NCBI GenBank assembly: GCA_947459655.1
Contig: CANHEE010000020.1
Span: 1-34,697 of the forward strand
Origin: Lewinellaceae bacterium
GTDB lineage: Bacteria > Bacteroidota > Bacteroidia > Chitinophagales > Saprospiraceae
Direction: 5' to 3'
Length of the DNA stretch: 34,697 nt
The notes under the pieces: model-generated
The model's database searches: none
Seen by the model: only the letters and a program-made list of their open reading frames with translations
Told to the model about the DNA's origin: nothing
Program-made: the position numbers and the translations under genes
Part shown: piece after piece, positions 1-6,726 of the stretch
Position numbering within the stretch: position 1 is the stretch's first letter
How the letters are laid out: the number at the start of each line of letters is the position of its first letter

Positions 1-304
1 ACCAGATGTCGCCGTTGCGGTCGAGGTACAGTTTTCTGATGTCCCCTGAGGTCAACGAAGATGCCCCTTCCTCTTCATGGTGGTGGTAAGTATGAAATTC
101 ATAACCATCAAACCTGTTCAGTCCGTCTGAGGTGGCAAACCACCAGAAACCTTTGGAATCTTGTAGAATATCCCAAACCGTACCCTGCGATAGTCCCTCC
201 TGAACGCCGTAACGATCAAACTTGAACGCATCCTCCTGTGCCTTTGCGACGACGACCGGACACATCAGAAGCATAAAAACAATCAGGCGTTTTGCAAATT
301 GCAT
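1..304 (-). CDS. Two-component regulator propeller sensor, N-terminal fragment
   Basis: The reading frame is open from an ATG at 304 to the left edge, so only the first 101 residues are present. They begin with a Sec signal peptide (MQFAKRLIVFMLLMCPVVVA, then KAQ). Two short beta-propeller repeats follow, around residues 30-65 and 75-101, with the motifs QGTVWDILQDSKGFWWFAT, DGLNRFDGYEF and RKLYLDRNGDIW. This pattern is the periplasmic ligand-sensing propeller of Bacteroidota hybrid sensor histidine kinases, or of the related propeller/LuxR-type regulators. In that family the propeller is followed by a Y_Y_Y domain, one membrane helix and a kinase or DNA-binding output, all of which would lie outside the window, so the output type cannot be told. 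A TAnnTTTG element at 350-357 sits about 45 nt upstream of the start. Confidence 0.85.
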   Translation of the reverse strand, partial: MQFAKRLIVFMLLMCPVVVAKAQEDAFKFDRYGVQEGLSQGTVWDILQDSKGFWWFATSDGLNRFDGYEFHTYHHHEEEGASSLTSGDIRKLYLDRNGDIW

Positions 305-349
305 TGAGATTTGAGCGTTTGGATTGAGTTGATGATTAAAAATCAACAC

Positions 350-357
350 CAAAGATA
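350..357 (-). promoter_or_regulatory. Putative -7 element (TATCTTTG) for the propeller sensor
   Basis: Read on the minus strand this is TATCTTTG, a perfect match to the Bacteroidota -7 consensus TAnnTTTG. It would give a leader of about 40 nt. No clear TTTG -33 element is seen 19-21 nt upstream. A 6-bp inverted repeat (GTTGAT/ATCAAC, 328-333 and 342-347) falls in the predicted leader and could be a weak hairpin or operator. Confidence 0.45.
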
Positions 358-582
358 ATGGATTTGAGCATTCGCACGGCAGATCGGCTCAAAATACGCT
401 TTTTGACTCTGCTCGGTTGGTGGATTTTGGTTTTCTGTGCAATTGAAATTGCCCGATTCGTTTAGTTTATACATTTTCGCCTGAAAAAAAGGAATTCAAC
501 TGTGTAGTAGAGTATCTATTCAGGGTGTTATATATCACAAAATCAATATATTAAGAAATTTATATTCAAATAAACCACTGCG
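358..582. other. Intergenic stretch without a recognisable gene
   Basis: This A/T-rich stretch holds no ORF with recognisable protein character, no tRNA-like structure and no repeat that I can see. It separates the minus-strand sensor from the putative small transcript that starts near 632. Confidence 0.5.
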
Positions 583-598
583 AATGATTTTTATCATT
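583..598. repeat. Perfect inverted repeat AATGAT-TTTT-ATCATT
   Basis: Six-base perfect arms at 583-588 and 593-598 are separated by four T. The right arm runs into the TTG of a putative -33 element, where a repressor site would be expected. It could be an operator or a chance A/T palindrome. It does not have the 7-1-7 spacing of a classical Fur box. Confidence 0.35.
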
Positions 599-627
599 GG
601 CGGAACTATCTAAGTGTTTCATCTTTG
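597..627 (+). promoter_or_regulatory. Putative promoter for an intergenic transcript
   Basis: TTG at 597-599 is followed after 20 nt by CATCTTTG at 620-627. This is one mismatch from the -7 consensus TAnnTTTG with the usual Bacteroidota spacing. The predicted start of transcription is about 632-634. No annotated gene lies downstream before the terminator at 860-891. Confidence 0.4.
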
Positions 628-635
628 CTACGCTA

Positions 636-719
636 ATGGTTTTGAATTGTAAACACAATTGGATTAATCGAAAGCAATTATTGCTGCAACCAGTAGAAAA
701 ATTACCCGATTTTAGGTAG
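636..719 (+). CDS. Possible 27-residue small ORF
   Basis: An ATG at 636 opens 27 codons ending at TAG 717-719, beginning MVLNCKHNWINRK. The ATG lies only a few bases after the predicted transcription start. There is no similarity that I recognise, no signal peptide and no membrane segment. An ORF this short in A/T-rich DNA can easily arise by chance, so it is listed only because of its position behind a promoter-like element. Confidence 0.15.
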   Translation: MVLNCKHNWINRKQLLLQPVEKLPDFR

Positions 720-859
720 TGGAGCAATACCAATACTGGATTTTCGAAAAAATAGGATTCATTTTTAGCTTTTCGGAAATCGAAAGCAAAACGTCCGGGC
801 TTATTTTTTCATAGCCTGCCCATCAAATGTAGTTTGTGTTCACGGGATTATAATTTTTC

Positions 860-891
860 AAAAGTCGTGCCCAAAGGGGTGCGACTTTTTT
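860..891 (+). terminator. Strong intrinsic terminator
   Basis: The left arm starts AAAAGTCG at 860 and the right arm ends CGACTTTT at 889. They form a stem of 13 pairs, including two G-T wobbles and a CCC/GGG core, closed by a loop of about four bases. A run of six T follows (886-891, partly within the stem). It lies about 60 nt upstream of the E2 promoter element, so it would insulate that gene from upstream transcription. Confidence 0.7.
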
Positions 892-951
892 ACACCTACC
901 TGTAGCGGTCATTTTACTCTTTAATTCCTTTCTCTTTTTGAAATATTGCCT

Positions 952-959
952 TACCTTTG
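952..959 (+). promoter_or_regulatory. -7 element (TACCTTTG) for the E2 gene
   Basis: TACCTTTG matches TAnnTTTG exactly, putting transcription start near 965 and leaving a leader of about 70 nt before ATG 1035. The preceding DNA is T-rich but has no clean TTTG -33 element. The element overlaps an in-frame TTG at 957, which argues against an upstream start of the E2 protein. Confidence 0.5.
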
Positions 960-1034
960 CGGCTTCAAAACCGCTGTTTTCCCGAAGGAAAATGTCATTT
1001 TGAAATCAGTTATCAAGCAATAAAATACGAATTT

Positions 1035-2306
1035 ATGGCTCAGATCGAGTTGATAATGCCCAAGATGGGTGAGAGTATCATTGAAGCCACGATCCTTCGT
1101 TGGGTAAAAAACGTTGGTGACAAAGTTGCGATGGATGAATCCATTCTCGAAATCGCCACCGACAAGGTTGATTCGGAAGTGCCTTCGCCAACTGACGGCG
1201 TCATCAAGGAGATTCGTTTTAAGGAGAATGATGTGGTTCCCATCGGTACGGTAATCGCCATCATTGCTACAGATGCAGCAGAAGCGGTGCAAGCCTCCCC
1301 GGCTGTTGCTGCTCCCGCTGAAAAAGCACCTGCTGCTGCCGCACCGGAAGTGAAGCAGCCTGCTCTGCAGACAGCCAACTTCTCTCAGAGTACGCGTTTT
1401 TACTCACCATTGGTGAAAAACATTGCAAAACAGGAGAGTATTTCTGTAGATGAGCTGGAAAAAATAAATGGAAGCGGCGCAGAAGGAAGAGTGACAAAGA
1501 AGGACATCATGGGATATTTGCAAAACAGAACAAGTCCTGCAAAAGTATCAAGTCCTGCAGCTGCGCCGATAACCCCACCTGCTGTGAGCATTAGTGGAAA
1601 CGTAGAGATTATTGAGATGGACCGTATGCGGAAACTCATTTCTGACCACATGGTGATGTCAAAGCACGTTTCTCCGCATGTGACTTCATTTGTGGAATGC
1701 GATGTGACCAATCTCTTCAACTGGCGCGCAAAAGTAAAGGGAGAATTTTCCAAAAAATACAATGAAAACATCACCTTCACACCGATCTTCGTGGAGGCTG
1801 TAGCCAAAGCCATCCGCGATTTCCCTATGATTAATGTCTCAGTGGATGGCAATAAAATTATCGTTCGGAAAGATGTGAACATCGGAATGGCAGCAGCTTT
1901 GCCATCTGGCAACCTGATTGTACCTGTCATCAAAGGCGCAGACCAGCTGAATCTTGCAGGACTAACCCGTCAGGTGAATGATTTTGCCGTTCGTGCGAGA
2001 GCCAATCAGTTGAAGCCGGACGAAATTCAGGGTGGTACGTTCACGCTCACCAATGTAGGTACTTTTGGCAATGTCATGGGCACGCCCATTATCAATCAGC
2101 CGCAGGTGGCCATTATGGCAACCGGTGCCATCAAGAAGAAGCCAGCTGTCATCGAAACCGAGTACGGTGATGTGATCGCAATTCGTCAGATGATGTTCTT
2201 GTCGCTCAGTTATGACCACCGTGTGGTGGATGGCTCACTGGGAGGTTCTTTCCTTCGCCGGGTAGCCGATTACCTCGAGCAGTTTGATCCAAACCGAGGA
2301 GTTTAA
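1035..2306 (+). CDS. Dihydrolipoamide acyltransferase (E2) of a 2-oxo acid dehydrogenase complex
   Basis: E2 is the core of a pyruvate or branched-chain 2-oxo acid dehydrogenase complex. It transfers the acyl group from its lipoyl arm to CoA in the cytoplasm. The 423-residue protein has the full architecture: an N-terminal lipoyl domain (about 1-79, lipoylated Lys44 in EIATDKVDSE), an Ala/Pro linker (about 80-118), an E1/E3-binding domain (about 122-162, YSPLVKNIAKQ and GRVTKKDI), a second linker, and the catalytic domain to the C-terminus with YDHRVVDG (His395, Asp399). I start at ATG 1035 because the lipoyl domain begins there and because an in-frame TTG at 957 lies inside the promoter element. 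E1 and E3 genes are not adjacent, so the substrate is unsettled. The single lipoyl domain and MPKMGESI start resemble the branched-chain type common in Bacteroidota. Confidence 0.93.
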   Translation: MAQIELIMPKMGESIIEATILRWVKNVGDKVAMDESILEIATDKVDSEVPSPTDGVIKEIRFKENDVVPIGTVIAIIATDAAEAVQASPAVAAPAEKAPAAAAPEVKQPALQTANFSQSTRFYSPLVKNIAKQESISVDELEKINGSGAEGRVTKKDIMGYLQNRTSPAKVSSPAAAPITPPAVSISGNVEIIEMDRMRKLISDHMVMSKHVSPHVTSFVECDVTNLFNWRAKVKGEFSKKYNENITFTPIFVEAVAKAIRDFPMINVSVDGNKIIVRKDVNIGMAAALPSGNLIVPVIKGADQLNLAGLTRQVNDFAVRARANQLKPDEIQGGTFTLTNVGTFGNVMGTPIINQPQVAIMATGAIKKKPAVIETEYGDVIAIRQMMFLSLSYDHRVVDGSLGGSFLRRVADYLEQFDPNRGV

Positions 2307-2324
2307 GAACTTCATATTTATAAA

Positions 2325-2356
2325 AAACGCCGCAACGAGTCATCATTGCGGCGTTT
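2325..2356. terminator. Bidirectional intrinsic terminator
   Basis: An 11-bp perfect stem (AAACGCCGCAA / TTGCGGCGTTT, 2325-2335 and 2346-2356) with a 10-nt loop lies between the convergent E2 and hydrolase genes. A T-rich tail follows on the plus strand (TTTCTTTTAT). On the minus strand a run of six T is partly in the stem, so it can serve both genes. Confidence 0.85.
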
Positions 2357-2369
2357 CTTTTATCCAGGC

Positions 2370-4247
2370 TTATTTGCCGATTACACCAAGTTCAATTTTT
2401 GAAGGGTGCTTCTTATCGTGGTAAATTCTATGCGTGGCTTTCTGGAAATCTTTCTCGTCGGCCTCATAAATGTTCACGAATTTTTGCGGATTGATATCAA
2501 CCAGCGGAAACCAGCTACTTTGCACCTGAACCATCAATCGGTGGCCCTTGAGGAATGTATGCGCCACATCCGGCATCTGAAAGCTAATACGCGTGACCTC
2601 GTTTGGTTTAAATGGTATAGGCTGTTCAAAGCTCTTTCTGAACCTTCCTCGCATCGGTTCGCCGCGAAGCAGCATCTGATAGCCGCTCATTGGCACATCC
2701 GAGCGTTTCCAGTTTTTGGCATCATCGGGGAATACATCAATCAGTTTCACCACAAAATCGGCATCGGTTCCGGTTGTGCTGACATACAGGTCTACATTTA
2801 CAGGGCCCGCAACGCGGAGGTCTTCCTGAAGCACATCGGTCTGATAAACCAGCACATCGGGACGGCGTGTCGCGAACCGCTGGTCATCGCACATGTACTC
2901 GTTATTGCGGTTCAGCTGCACATCTTTCGTGTACGGAACCGGGTGCGCGGGGTCGCTCACATACTCGTCAAAGCTTGTGACTGTCGTTGGTTTGCTTATT
3001 TTTATGGTTTGTTTTTCTCCCAAGTAGAATGAAGTAGCTTTGGACTCGGTCGGTGGCCAGGTTTGATAACGTCTCCATCGGTTGGAGCCGGATTCGAAAA
3101 TGCTAGCTTCAGGGAGGTCAAAAGTACCCTTGTCCTTCAGGTAGTATTCAAAAAATTTCAGTTGTATGTTTTCGCGGTAATATTCAGCAGTTTTGCTTTC
3201 GAAACTAACATTTCCGAGACTCGAACCATCGCTTCGCTCCCAGCCACCATGAAACCAGGGACCCATCACCAGGTAATTGGGATGAGACTGCACATTTTGT
3301 TTTTCCAGCGCTTCATACGTTCGAAGGGCCCCGAAACAATCTTCCGCATCGAAAAAGCCGCCCACGGTCATCACTGCAGGCATGGTGTTTTTAAGGTGTG
3401 GCCGCGGATTGCGCGCCTTCCAGAAAGCATCGTAATTGGGGTGCTTCATTAGGTCGTTCCAGAATTTCAGGCTATCGCCAAAATACAGGGTTTTGATGTT
3501 TTTGAGCGGTCCGACATTCTGGAAAAAGCGATAGGCATCGGCCATCTTGTAGTCAAAACCTTTGGGTCCGACTGTCGTAGGTTTTGGTCTTGGTTGTCCG
3601 AAACCGGAGTAGAAATTAAAGGCATCCATGAGCATAAAGGCACCGTTGTGGTGAAAGTCATCGCCAATAAACCAATCGGTGACCGGCGCTTGCGGCGAAA
3701 CTGCCTTGATGGCCGGGTGATTTGCCAGCGTAGCCATGGTAGAATAAAATCCGGGATAGGAGATGCCCAGAACGCCAATCCTGCCGTTGTGATGCCGAAT
3801 ATGACTGAGCAACCAGTCGGCCGTATCGTATGTATCGCTTGCCTCATCAAACGCTGTGCCTTTCTTGTCGGGATTGAATGGCCGGACATCCACAAATTCG
3901 CCCTCACTCATCCAACGACCCCTCACATCTTGCTGTACGAAAATGTAGCCCTCGCGCATCATGCGAGCGTACCGCACGCGGCTTGGAAAAGTATCTTTTC
4001 CGTAGGGAGCGCACGAGTAGGGTGTCCTCATCAGCAACATTGGGTAAGTTTTAGAAGTATCTTTTGGTGTGTAGGCTACAGTCCAGAGTAGGCTGCCATC
4101 CCGCATCGGGATGCGATACTCTGTTTTGTTGTAATTGCCCTGAAACCAGATGGAATCCTTGTTCTGGGCTATAGCACCCATTGAAAAGAGCAAAAGGAAC
4201 ATCGCTCCGAGCAGATGGAAATGAGGTAGTTTAGCAGTAATTTTCAT
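2370..4247 (-). CDS. Secreted CocE/NonD (X-Pro dipeptidyl-peptidase S15 family) hydrolase
   Basis: This is a 625-residue alpha/beta hydrolase of the CocE/NonD family, which includes alpha-amino acid ester hydrolases, glutaryl-7-ACA acylases and cocaine esterase. A signal peptide (about 1-27, hydrophobic LLGAMFLLLFSMGAIA then Q) directs it to the periplasm or beyond. The fold begins with the strand/turn region and RTPYS (Tyr77, the likely oxyanion-hole tyrosine). The catalytic triad is visible as Ser163 in GISYPG, Asp300 in GGFFDAED and His333 in GPWFHGGW. The C-terminal third (about 430-625) is the jelly-roll domain typical of the family, with an RISFQMPDVAHTF segment. Length matches the amino-acid-ester-hydrolase branch. 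The natural substrate (peptide, N-acyl amino acid or ester) cannot be read from sequence. The gene stands alone and ends at the bidirectional terminator it shares with E2. Confidence 0.9.
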   Translation of the reverse strand: MKITAKLPHFHLLGAMFLLLFSMGAIAQNKDSIWFQGNYNKTEYRIPMRDGSLLWTVAYTPKDTSKTYPMLLMRTPYSCAPYGKDTFPSRVRYARMMREGYIFVQQDVRGRWMSEGEFVDVRPFNPDKKGTAFDEASDTYDTADWLLSHIRHHNGRIGVLGISYPGFYSTMATLANHPAIKAVSPQAPVTDWFIGDDFHHNGAFMLMDAFNFYSGFGQPRPKPTTVGPKGFDYKMADAYRFFQNVGPLKNIKTLYFGDSLKFWNDLMKHPNYDAFWKARNPRPHLKNTMPAVMTVGGFFDAEDCFGALRTYEALEKQNVQSHPNYLVMGPWFHGGWERSDGSSLGNVSFESKTAEYYRENIQLKFFEYYLKDKGTFDLPEASIFESGSNRWRRYQTWPPTESKATSFYLGEKQTIKISKPTTVTSFDEYVSDPAHPVPYTKDVQLNRNNEYMCDDQRFATRRPDVLVYQTDVLQEDLRVAGPVNVDLYVSTTGTDADFVVKLIDVFPDDAKNWKRSDVPMSGYQMLLRGEPMRGRFRKSFEQPIPFKPNEVTRISFQMPDVAHTFLKGHRLMVQVQSSWFPLVDINPQKFVNIYEADEKDFQKATHRIYHDKKHPSKIELGVIGK

Positions 4248-4442
4248 TTTTTAACAGATTTTTGTGCGATTCAATGCCGTTCGGGCGTAAATATAGGGCA
4301 ATGCGGTATTTTTTACCACTTCTTCAGACCACGAGCGGAATTTTTATTTGAAAATGAGTATTGGTATGGTGTAGCGCCTACATCGGTTAAACCTTTCAGT
4401 GTCTTGGAGGTCATAGTGTACAATTTGAAAAAAACAATTTAG

Positions 4443-5003
4443 GTGAAGTCAGCCAGCGATGAAAATATCCTCTTACTGCTGCGCAATTCTGCAACATTCG
4501 AGCAGGGTTTCGCGCTGCTGATGCAGACCTTTCAGGAGCAGTTGTACTGGCATATCCGCCGTATGGTAAACGACCACGAAGATGCTAATGATGTCCTGCA
4601 AAACACTTTTATTAAGGTATTCAGAGGTTACAACACTTTCGAAGAAAAGTCTAAACTCTACACCTGGCTTTACCGCATTGCGACCAACGAGAGTCTGACT
4701 TTTCTACAAAAGAAAAAGACATCGATTTCGATAGATGGCGAAATTAGCGGCGCCTGGAATCAGTTGCAAGCCGATGCCTACTTCGACGGTGATGCAGCAC
4801 AGCTGTTGCTTCAAAATGCCGTGGAATCCTTGCCTGAAAAGCAGAAACTGGTTTTTAACATGCGCTATTACGGTGAAATGCCTTACGAAGAAATGTCCAC
4901 TATACTCGACACTTCGGTTGGTGCTTTGAAGGCATCATTTCACCATGCGGTAAAAAAAATTGAACGCTTTGTGCAGGAACACAAGGCTGATGAATTGAAT
5001 TAA
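4443..5003 (+). CDS. ECF-type RNA polymerase sigma factor
   Basis: This 186-residue protein has the two-domain layout of extracytoplasmic-function sigma factors. Region 2 is at about 23-92 (EDANDVLQNTFIKVFRG, then the -10-binding segment KLYTWLYRIATNESLTFLQKK). Region 4 is at about 128-180 (LPEKQKLVFNMRYYGEMPYEEMSTIL, then the recognition helix SVGALKASFHHAVKKIE). It would direct RNA polymerase to a small envelope-related regulon. The start is GTG at 4443, directly after an in-frame TAG (4440-4442), so no upstream start is possible. The next ATG nearby is out of frame. Two further genes follow at about 50-nt spacing and encode a membrane protein and a periplasmic protein, the usual arrangement for a regulated ECF sigma in Bacteroidota. 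A TTTG at 4424-4427 may belong to its promoter, but the spacing to TA is one base too long. Confidence 0.92.
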   Translation: MKSASDENILLLLRNSATFEQGFALLMQTFQEQLYWHIRRMVNDHEDANDVLQNTFIKVFRGYNTFEEKSKLYTWLYRIATNESLTFLQKKKTSISIDGEISGAWNQLQADAYFDGDAAQLLLQNAVESLPEKQKLVFNMRYYGEMPYEEMSTILDTSVGALKASFHHAVKKIERFVQEHKADELN

Positions 5004-5052
5004 ACTTGCCAATAGCTAATCCTGATTGGGCATTTGCTGAAAAAATTTGACA

Positions 5053-5631
5053 ATGAACAATGAATTAAAAAAAGAACTGGAGGCTATTTCGCCTTACCTC
5101 AGTCGAATGAAAGAAAAACCCGAACACTGCAGGGTGCCGGAGGGATTTTTCGAGGGAGTACAGGAAAGCGTTTTTGCGAAGCTTAAAAATGATTACCCGA
5201 ATGCGTCTGCAACGACAGAAAAAGTTGTTGTTCCTCATGGCAATAACCTGCTTAAGCGATTACTGTCCGAGTTGGAATGGATTTTTGCTTCGCCATTAGC
5301 TTTGGCGGCATCGTCCTTTGCCGCTGTGCTACTGATGTATTGGTGGCAGTTTCATACTACGATTGCAGACAATTGTACCCAGCTTGCCTGCGTACCTGAT
5401 ACTGAAATACAGCAATATCTGGAACAGCACCTTGACGAATTTGAAATAGAAACGCTGTGGAGTGCTACAGCGACCGAAAATGGATCCGAAGCGTACATTC
5501 AGGATCCGGAGAAAACGCAGGATAGTGCCCCGGAGTTGAAAGCGGCCGGTGAAAATGAGGTACAGCAGCTTCTAGAGGAAATGATTGACAAAGGCGAAAT
5601 AAGCGAGGACGATCTGAAAGATATCATCTGA
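5053..5631 (+). CDS. Single-pass membrane protein, putative anti-sigma factor
   Basis: This 192-residue protein is encoded 49 nt behind the ECF sigma gene. Residues 1-75 are charged and cytoplasmic-like and include the segment VPEGFFEGVQESVFAKL. I know this kind of P-x-GFF/GYF motif from Bacteroidota proteins encoded next to ECF sigma genes. One transmembrane helix lies at about 80-99 (PLALAASSFAAVLLMYWW). The remaining roughly 90 residues are acidic and end in EEMIDKGEISEDDLKDII. There is no zinc-binding HxxxCxxC motif, so it is not a classical ZAS-type anti-sigma factor. The role is inferred from topology and neighbours. ATG 5053 is chosen over an in-frame TTG at 5047. Confidence 0.75.
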   Translation: MNNELKKELEAISPYLSRMKEKPEHCRVPEGFFEGVQESVFAKLKNDYPNASATTEKVVVPHGNNLLKRLLSELEWIFASPLALAASSFAAVLLMYWWQFHTTIADNCTQLACVPDTEIQQYLEQHLDEFEIETLWSATATENGSEAYIQDPEKTQDSAPELKAAGENEVQQLLEEMIDKGEISEDDLKDII

Positions 5632-5681
5632 TATTTGGCCTTTTTATGAAAGTATTTTTTCACTATTCTCAAAAAATAAAA

Positions 5682-6125
5682 ATGAAAAAGAACACAGTAA
5701 TCCTCTTTTTCCTTCTTTTTACTGGATTTGCAGCATTCGCACAGCGACCAAACAATGGCAAATTTGCAGACAAGCTGGAGAGTTACCAGGTAGCGTTTAT
5801 CACGCAAAAACTCGATCTCAGTACCGAAGAGGCACAGAAATTCTGGCCGCTGTACAACCAATACCGTGATCAGACCAAAAAATTGCGGCTGGAGGGCAAT
5901 CGCGCTACTTTTGCAGACGACATAAGCGATGCTGAAGCGGAGCAGTACATCAAAGCTTCACTCGACCGCGAAGGCAGGGAACTTGATCTCAGAAAAGAAT
6001 TTATTCAAAAACTAAGGGGTGTGTTGCCGGCCAGAAAAATAGCCAGATTGCAGGATCTGGACCGCGAGTTCAAGAAAGAGCTGCTGGAAAAGGCCCGTGA
6101 ACGCAGGATGAACAAGGGTAATTAG
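5682..6125 (+). CDS. Spy/CpxP-like periplasmic helical protein
   Basis: The mature protein is small (about 127 residues), almost entirely helical and strongly charged. Key segments are YQVAFITQKLDLSTEEAQKFWPLYNQYRDQTKKLR and a basic C-terminus (KKELLEKARERRMNKGN). The pattern of L-T/S-x-E-x-A-xx-F-W-P-L-Y is what I know from Bacteroidota Spy/CpxP-type proteins, which act as periplasmic chaperones or stress sensors. A signal peptide (MKKNTVILFFLLFTGFAAFA then Q) begins at the second in-frame Met. The first ATG (5646) would place twelve extra polar residues in front of the signal peptide, so 5682 is preferred. It is the third gene of the sigma/membrane-protein set and may feed envelope status into that pathway. 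That link is inference. Confidence 0.75.
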   Translation: MKKNTVILFFLLFTGFAAFAQRPNNGKFADKLESYQVAFITQKLDLSTEEAQKFWPLYNQYRDQTKKLRLEGNRATFADDISDAEAEQYIKASLDREGRELDLRKEFIQKLRGVLPARKIARLQDLDREFKKELLEKARERRMNKGN

Positions 6126-6140
6126 TATTAGACACAATTT

Positions 6141-6161
6141 TATCAGAATACTCGTCTGATA
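6141..6161. terminator. Weak convergent hairpin at the 3' ends of two genes
   Basis: A perfect 7-bp inverted repeat (TATCAGA/TCTGATA, loop of seven) covers the stop codon of the minus-strand gene and lies 16 nt after the plus-strand stop. Neither strand has a following T-run, so termination strength is doubtful. Confidence 0.3.
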
Positions 6162-6724
6162 CGTCCGTCGACTAGCGCCTGAATGGCCTCTGCGACTCTT
6201 TCCGGTTTTTGCGTTCGCCAATTGATGTCGTTGTATTCCGGACCGAAGTTGGCGTAGAATTGCAGGCCTGTACGACCCATTTCCTCTGCTACATGTCGGT
6301 GTGTATTCAGGAATGAAATCCAGCCGTTGTCCTCCTTTATGTCGTCCCACCATTCCTCATAGTAACTGTCGTCTGACCCGTGGAAATTCAGTACATTTTC
6401 GCAGATCAGAATGTAGCGGAAAACATCTTTTTTGATCATGGGGTCGATAACATTTCTCTTCAGGAACATGATGTCGTTGTAGATGGTGTCGTTCCATTCT
6501 CCGATGAATTCTATGATGGCGTAACCCTCCTCATAATCCACAAACAATACCTTCAGGTAAAGCGTGTTTGACCCAAAATCGTCCCATTGAGGGTGGATAT
6601 AGTAGTTGTAGACTTTTTTGGTGTATTCAAATTCGCTGTATTCACAGCCGTGGAAAGGCGAGAACTCATCTTCTTCGGCTGTATAAAAATCTCTCCAACG
6701 GTGGTAGGGTGACAGATCGTGCAT
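6143..6724 (-). CDS. Conserved-looking protein of unknown function, aromatic and acidic
   Basis: I do not recognise this 193-residue protein. It has no signal peptide or membrane helix, so it should be cytoplasmic. Its composition is striking: about one residue in five is Phe, Tyr or Trp, many next to Asp or Glu (for example SYYEEWWDDIKEDNGW). The start is two bases after the folP stop, so it is almost certainly co-transcribed and possibly translationally coupled. The C-terminus (PERVAEAIQALVDGRIRRVF) looks amphipathic and helical. Codon use and composition match its neighbours, so there is no sign of recent transfer. A folate-related role is possible only by association. Confidence 0.75.
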   Translation of the reverse strand: MHDLSPYHRWRDFYTAEEDEFSPFHGCEYSEFEYTKKVYNYYIHPQWDDFGSNTLYLKVLFVDYEEGYAIIEFIGEWNDTIYNDIMFLKRNVIDPMIKKDVFRYILICENVLNFHGSDDSYYEEWWDDIKEDNGWISFLNTHRHVAEEMGRTGLQFYANFGPEYNDINWRTQKPERVAEAIQALVDGRIRRVF

Positions 6725-6726
6725 AA

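Larger units (their letters stand above)
632..891 (+). ncRNA. Candidate small RNA or small-ORF transcript
   Basis: A promoter-like element (597-627) and a strong intrinsic terminator (860-891) bracket about 260 nt with no gene of normal size. The terminator needs a transcript, and the nearest upstream plus-strand gene is not in the window. The interval contains a 27-codon ORF (636-719) and a small hairpin (about 768-787, GCTTTT/GAAAGC arms). I do not recognise an Rfam family such as 6S RNA, tmRNA or RNase P. The transcript is inferred only from its flanking signals. Confidence 0.27.

Noticed and set aside
583-598. Fur-box-like palindrome
   Set aside because: The arms are AATGAT/ATCATT with a four-T spacer, not the 7-1-7 or GATAAT-type arrangement, and no iron genes are nearby. 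It is kept only as an unassigned inverted repeat.
957-1034. TTG-initiated N-terminal extension of the E2 protein
   Set aside because: The TTG is inside the TACCTTTG promoter element, and the extra 26 residues precede the canonical start of the lipoyl domain (MAQIELIMPKMGES).
2406-4091. Long ORFs on the plus strand opposite the CocE/NonD gene
   Set aside because: They lack recognisable protein features and mirror the codon structure of the strongly supported minus-strand hydrolase.
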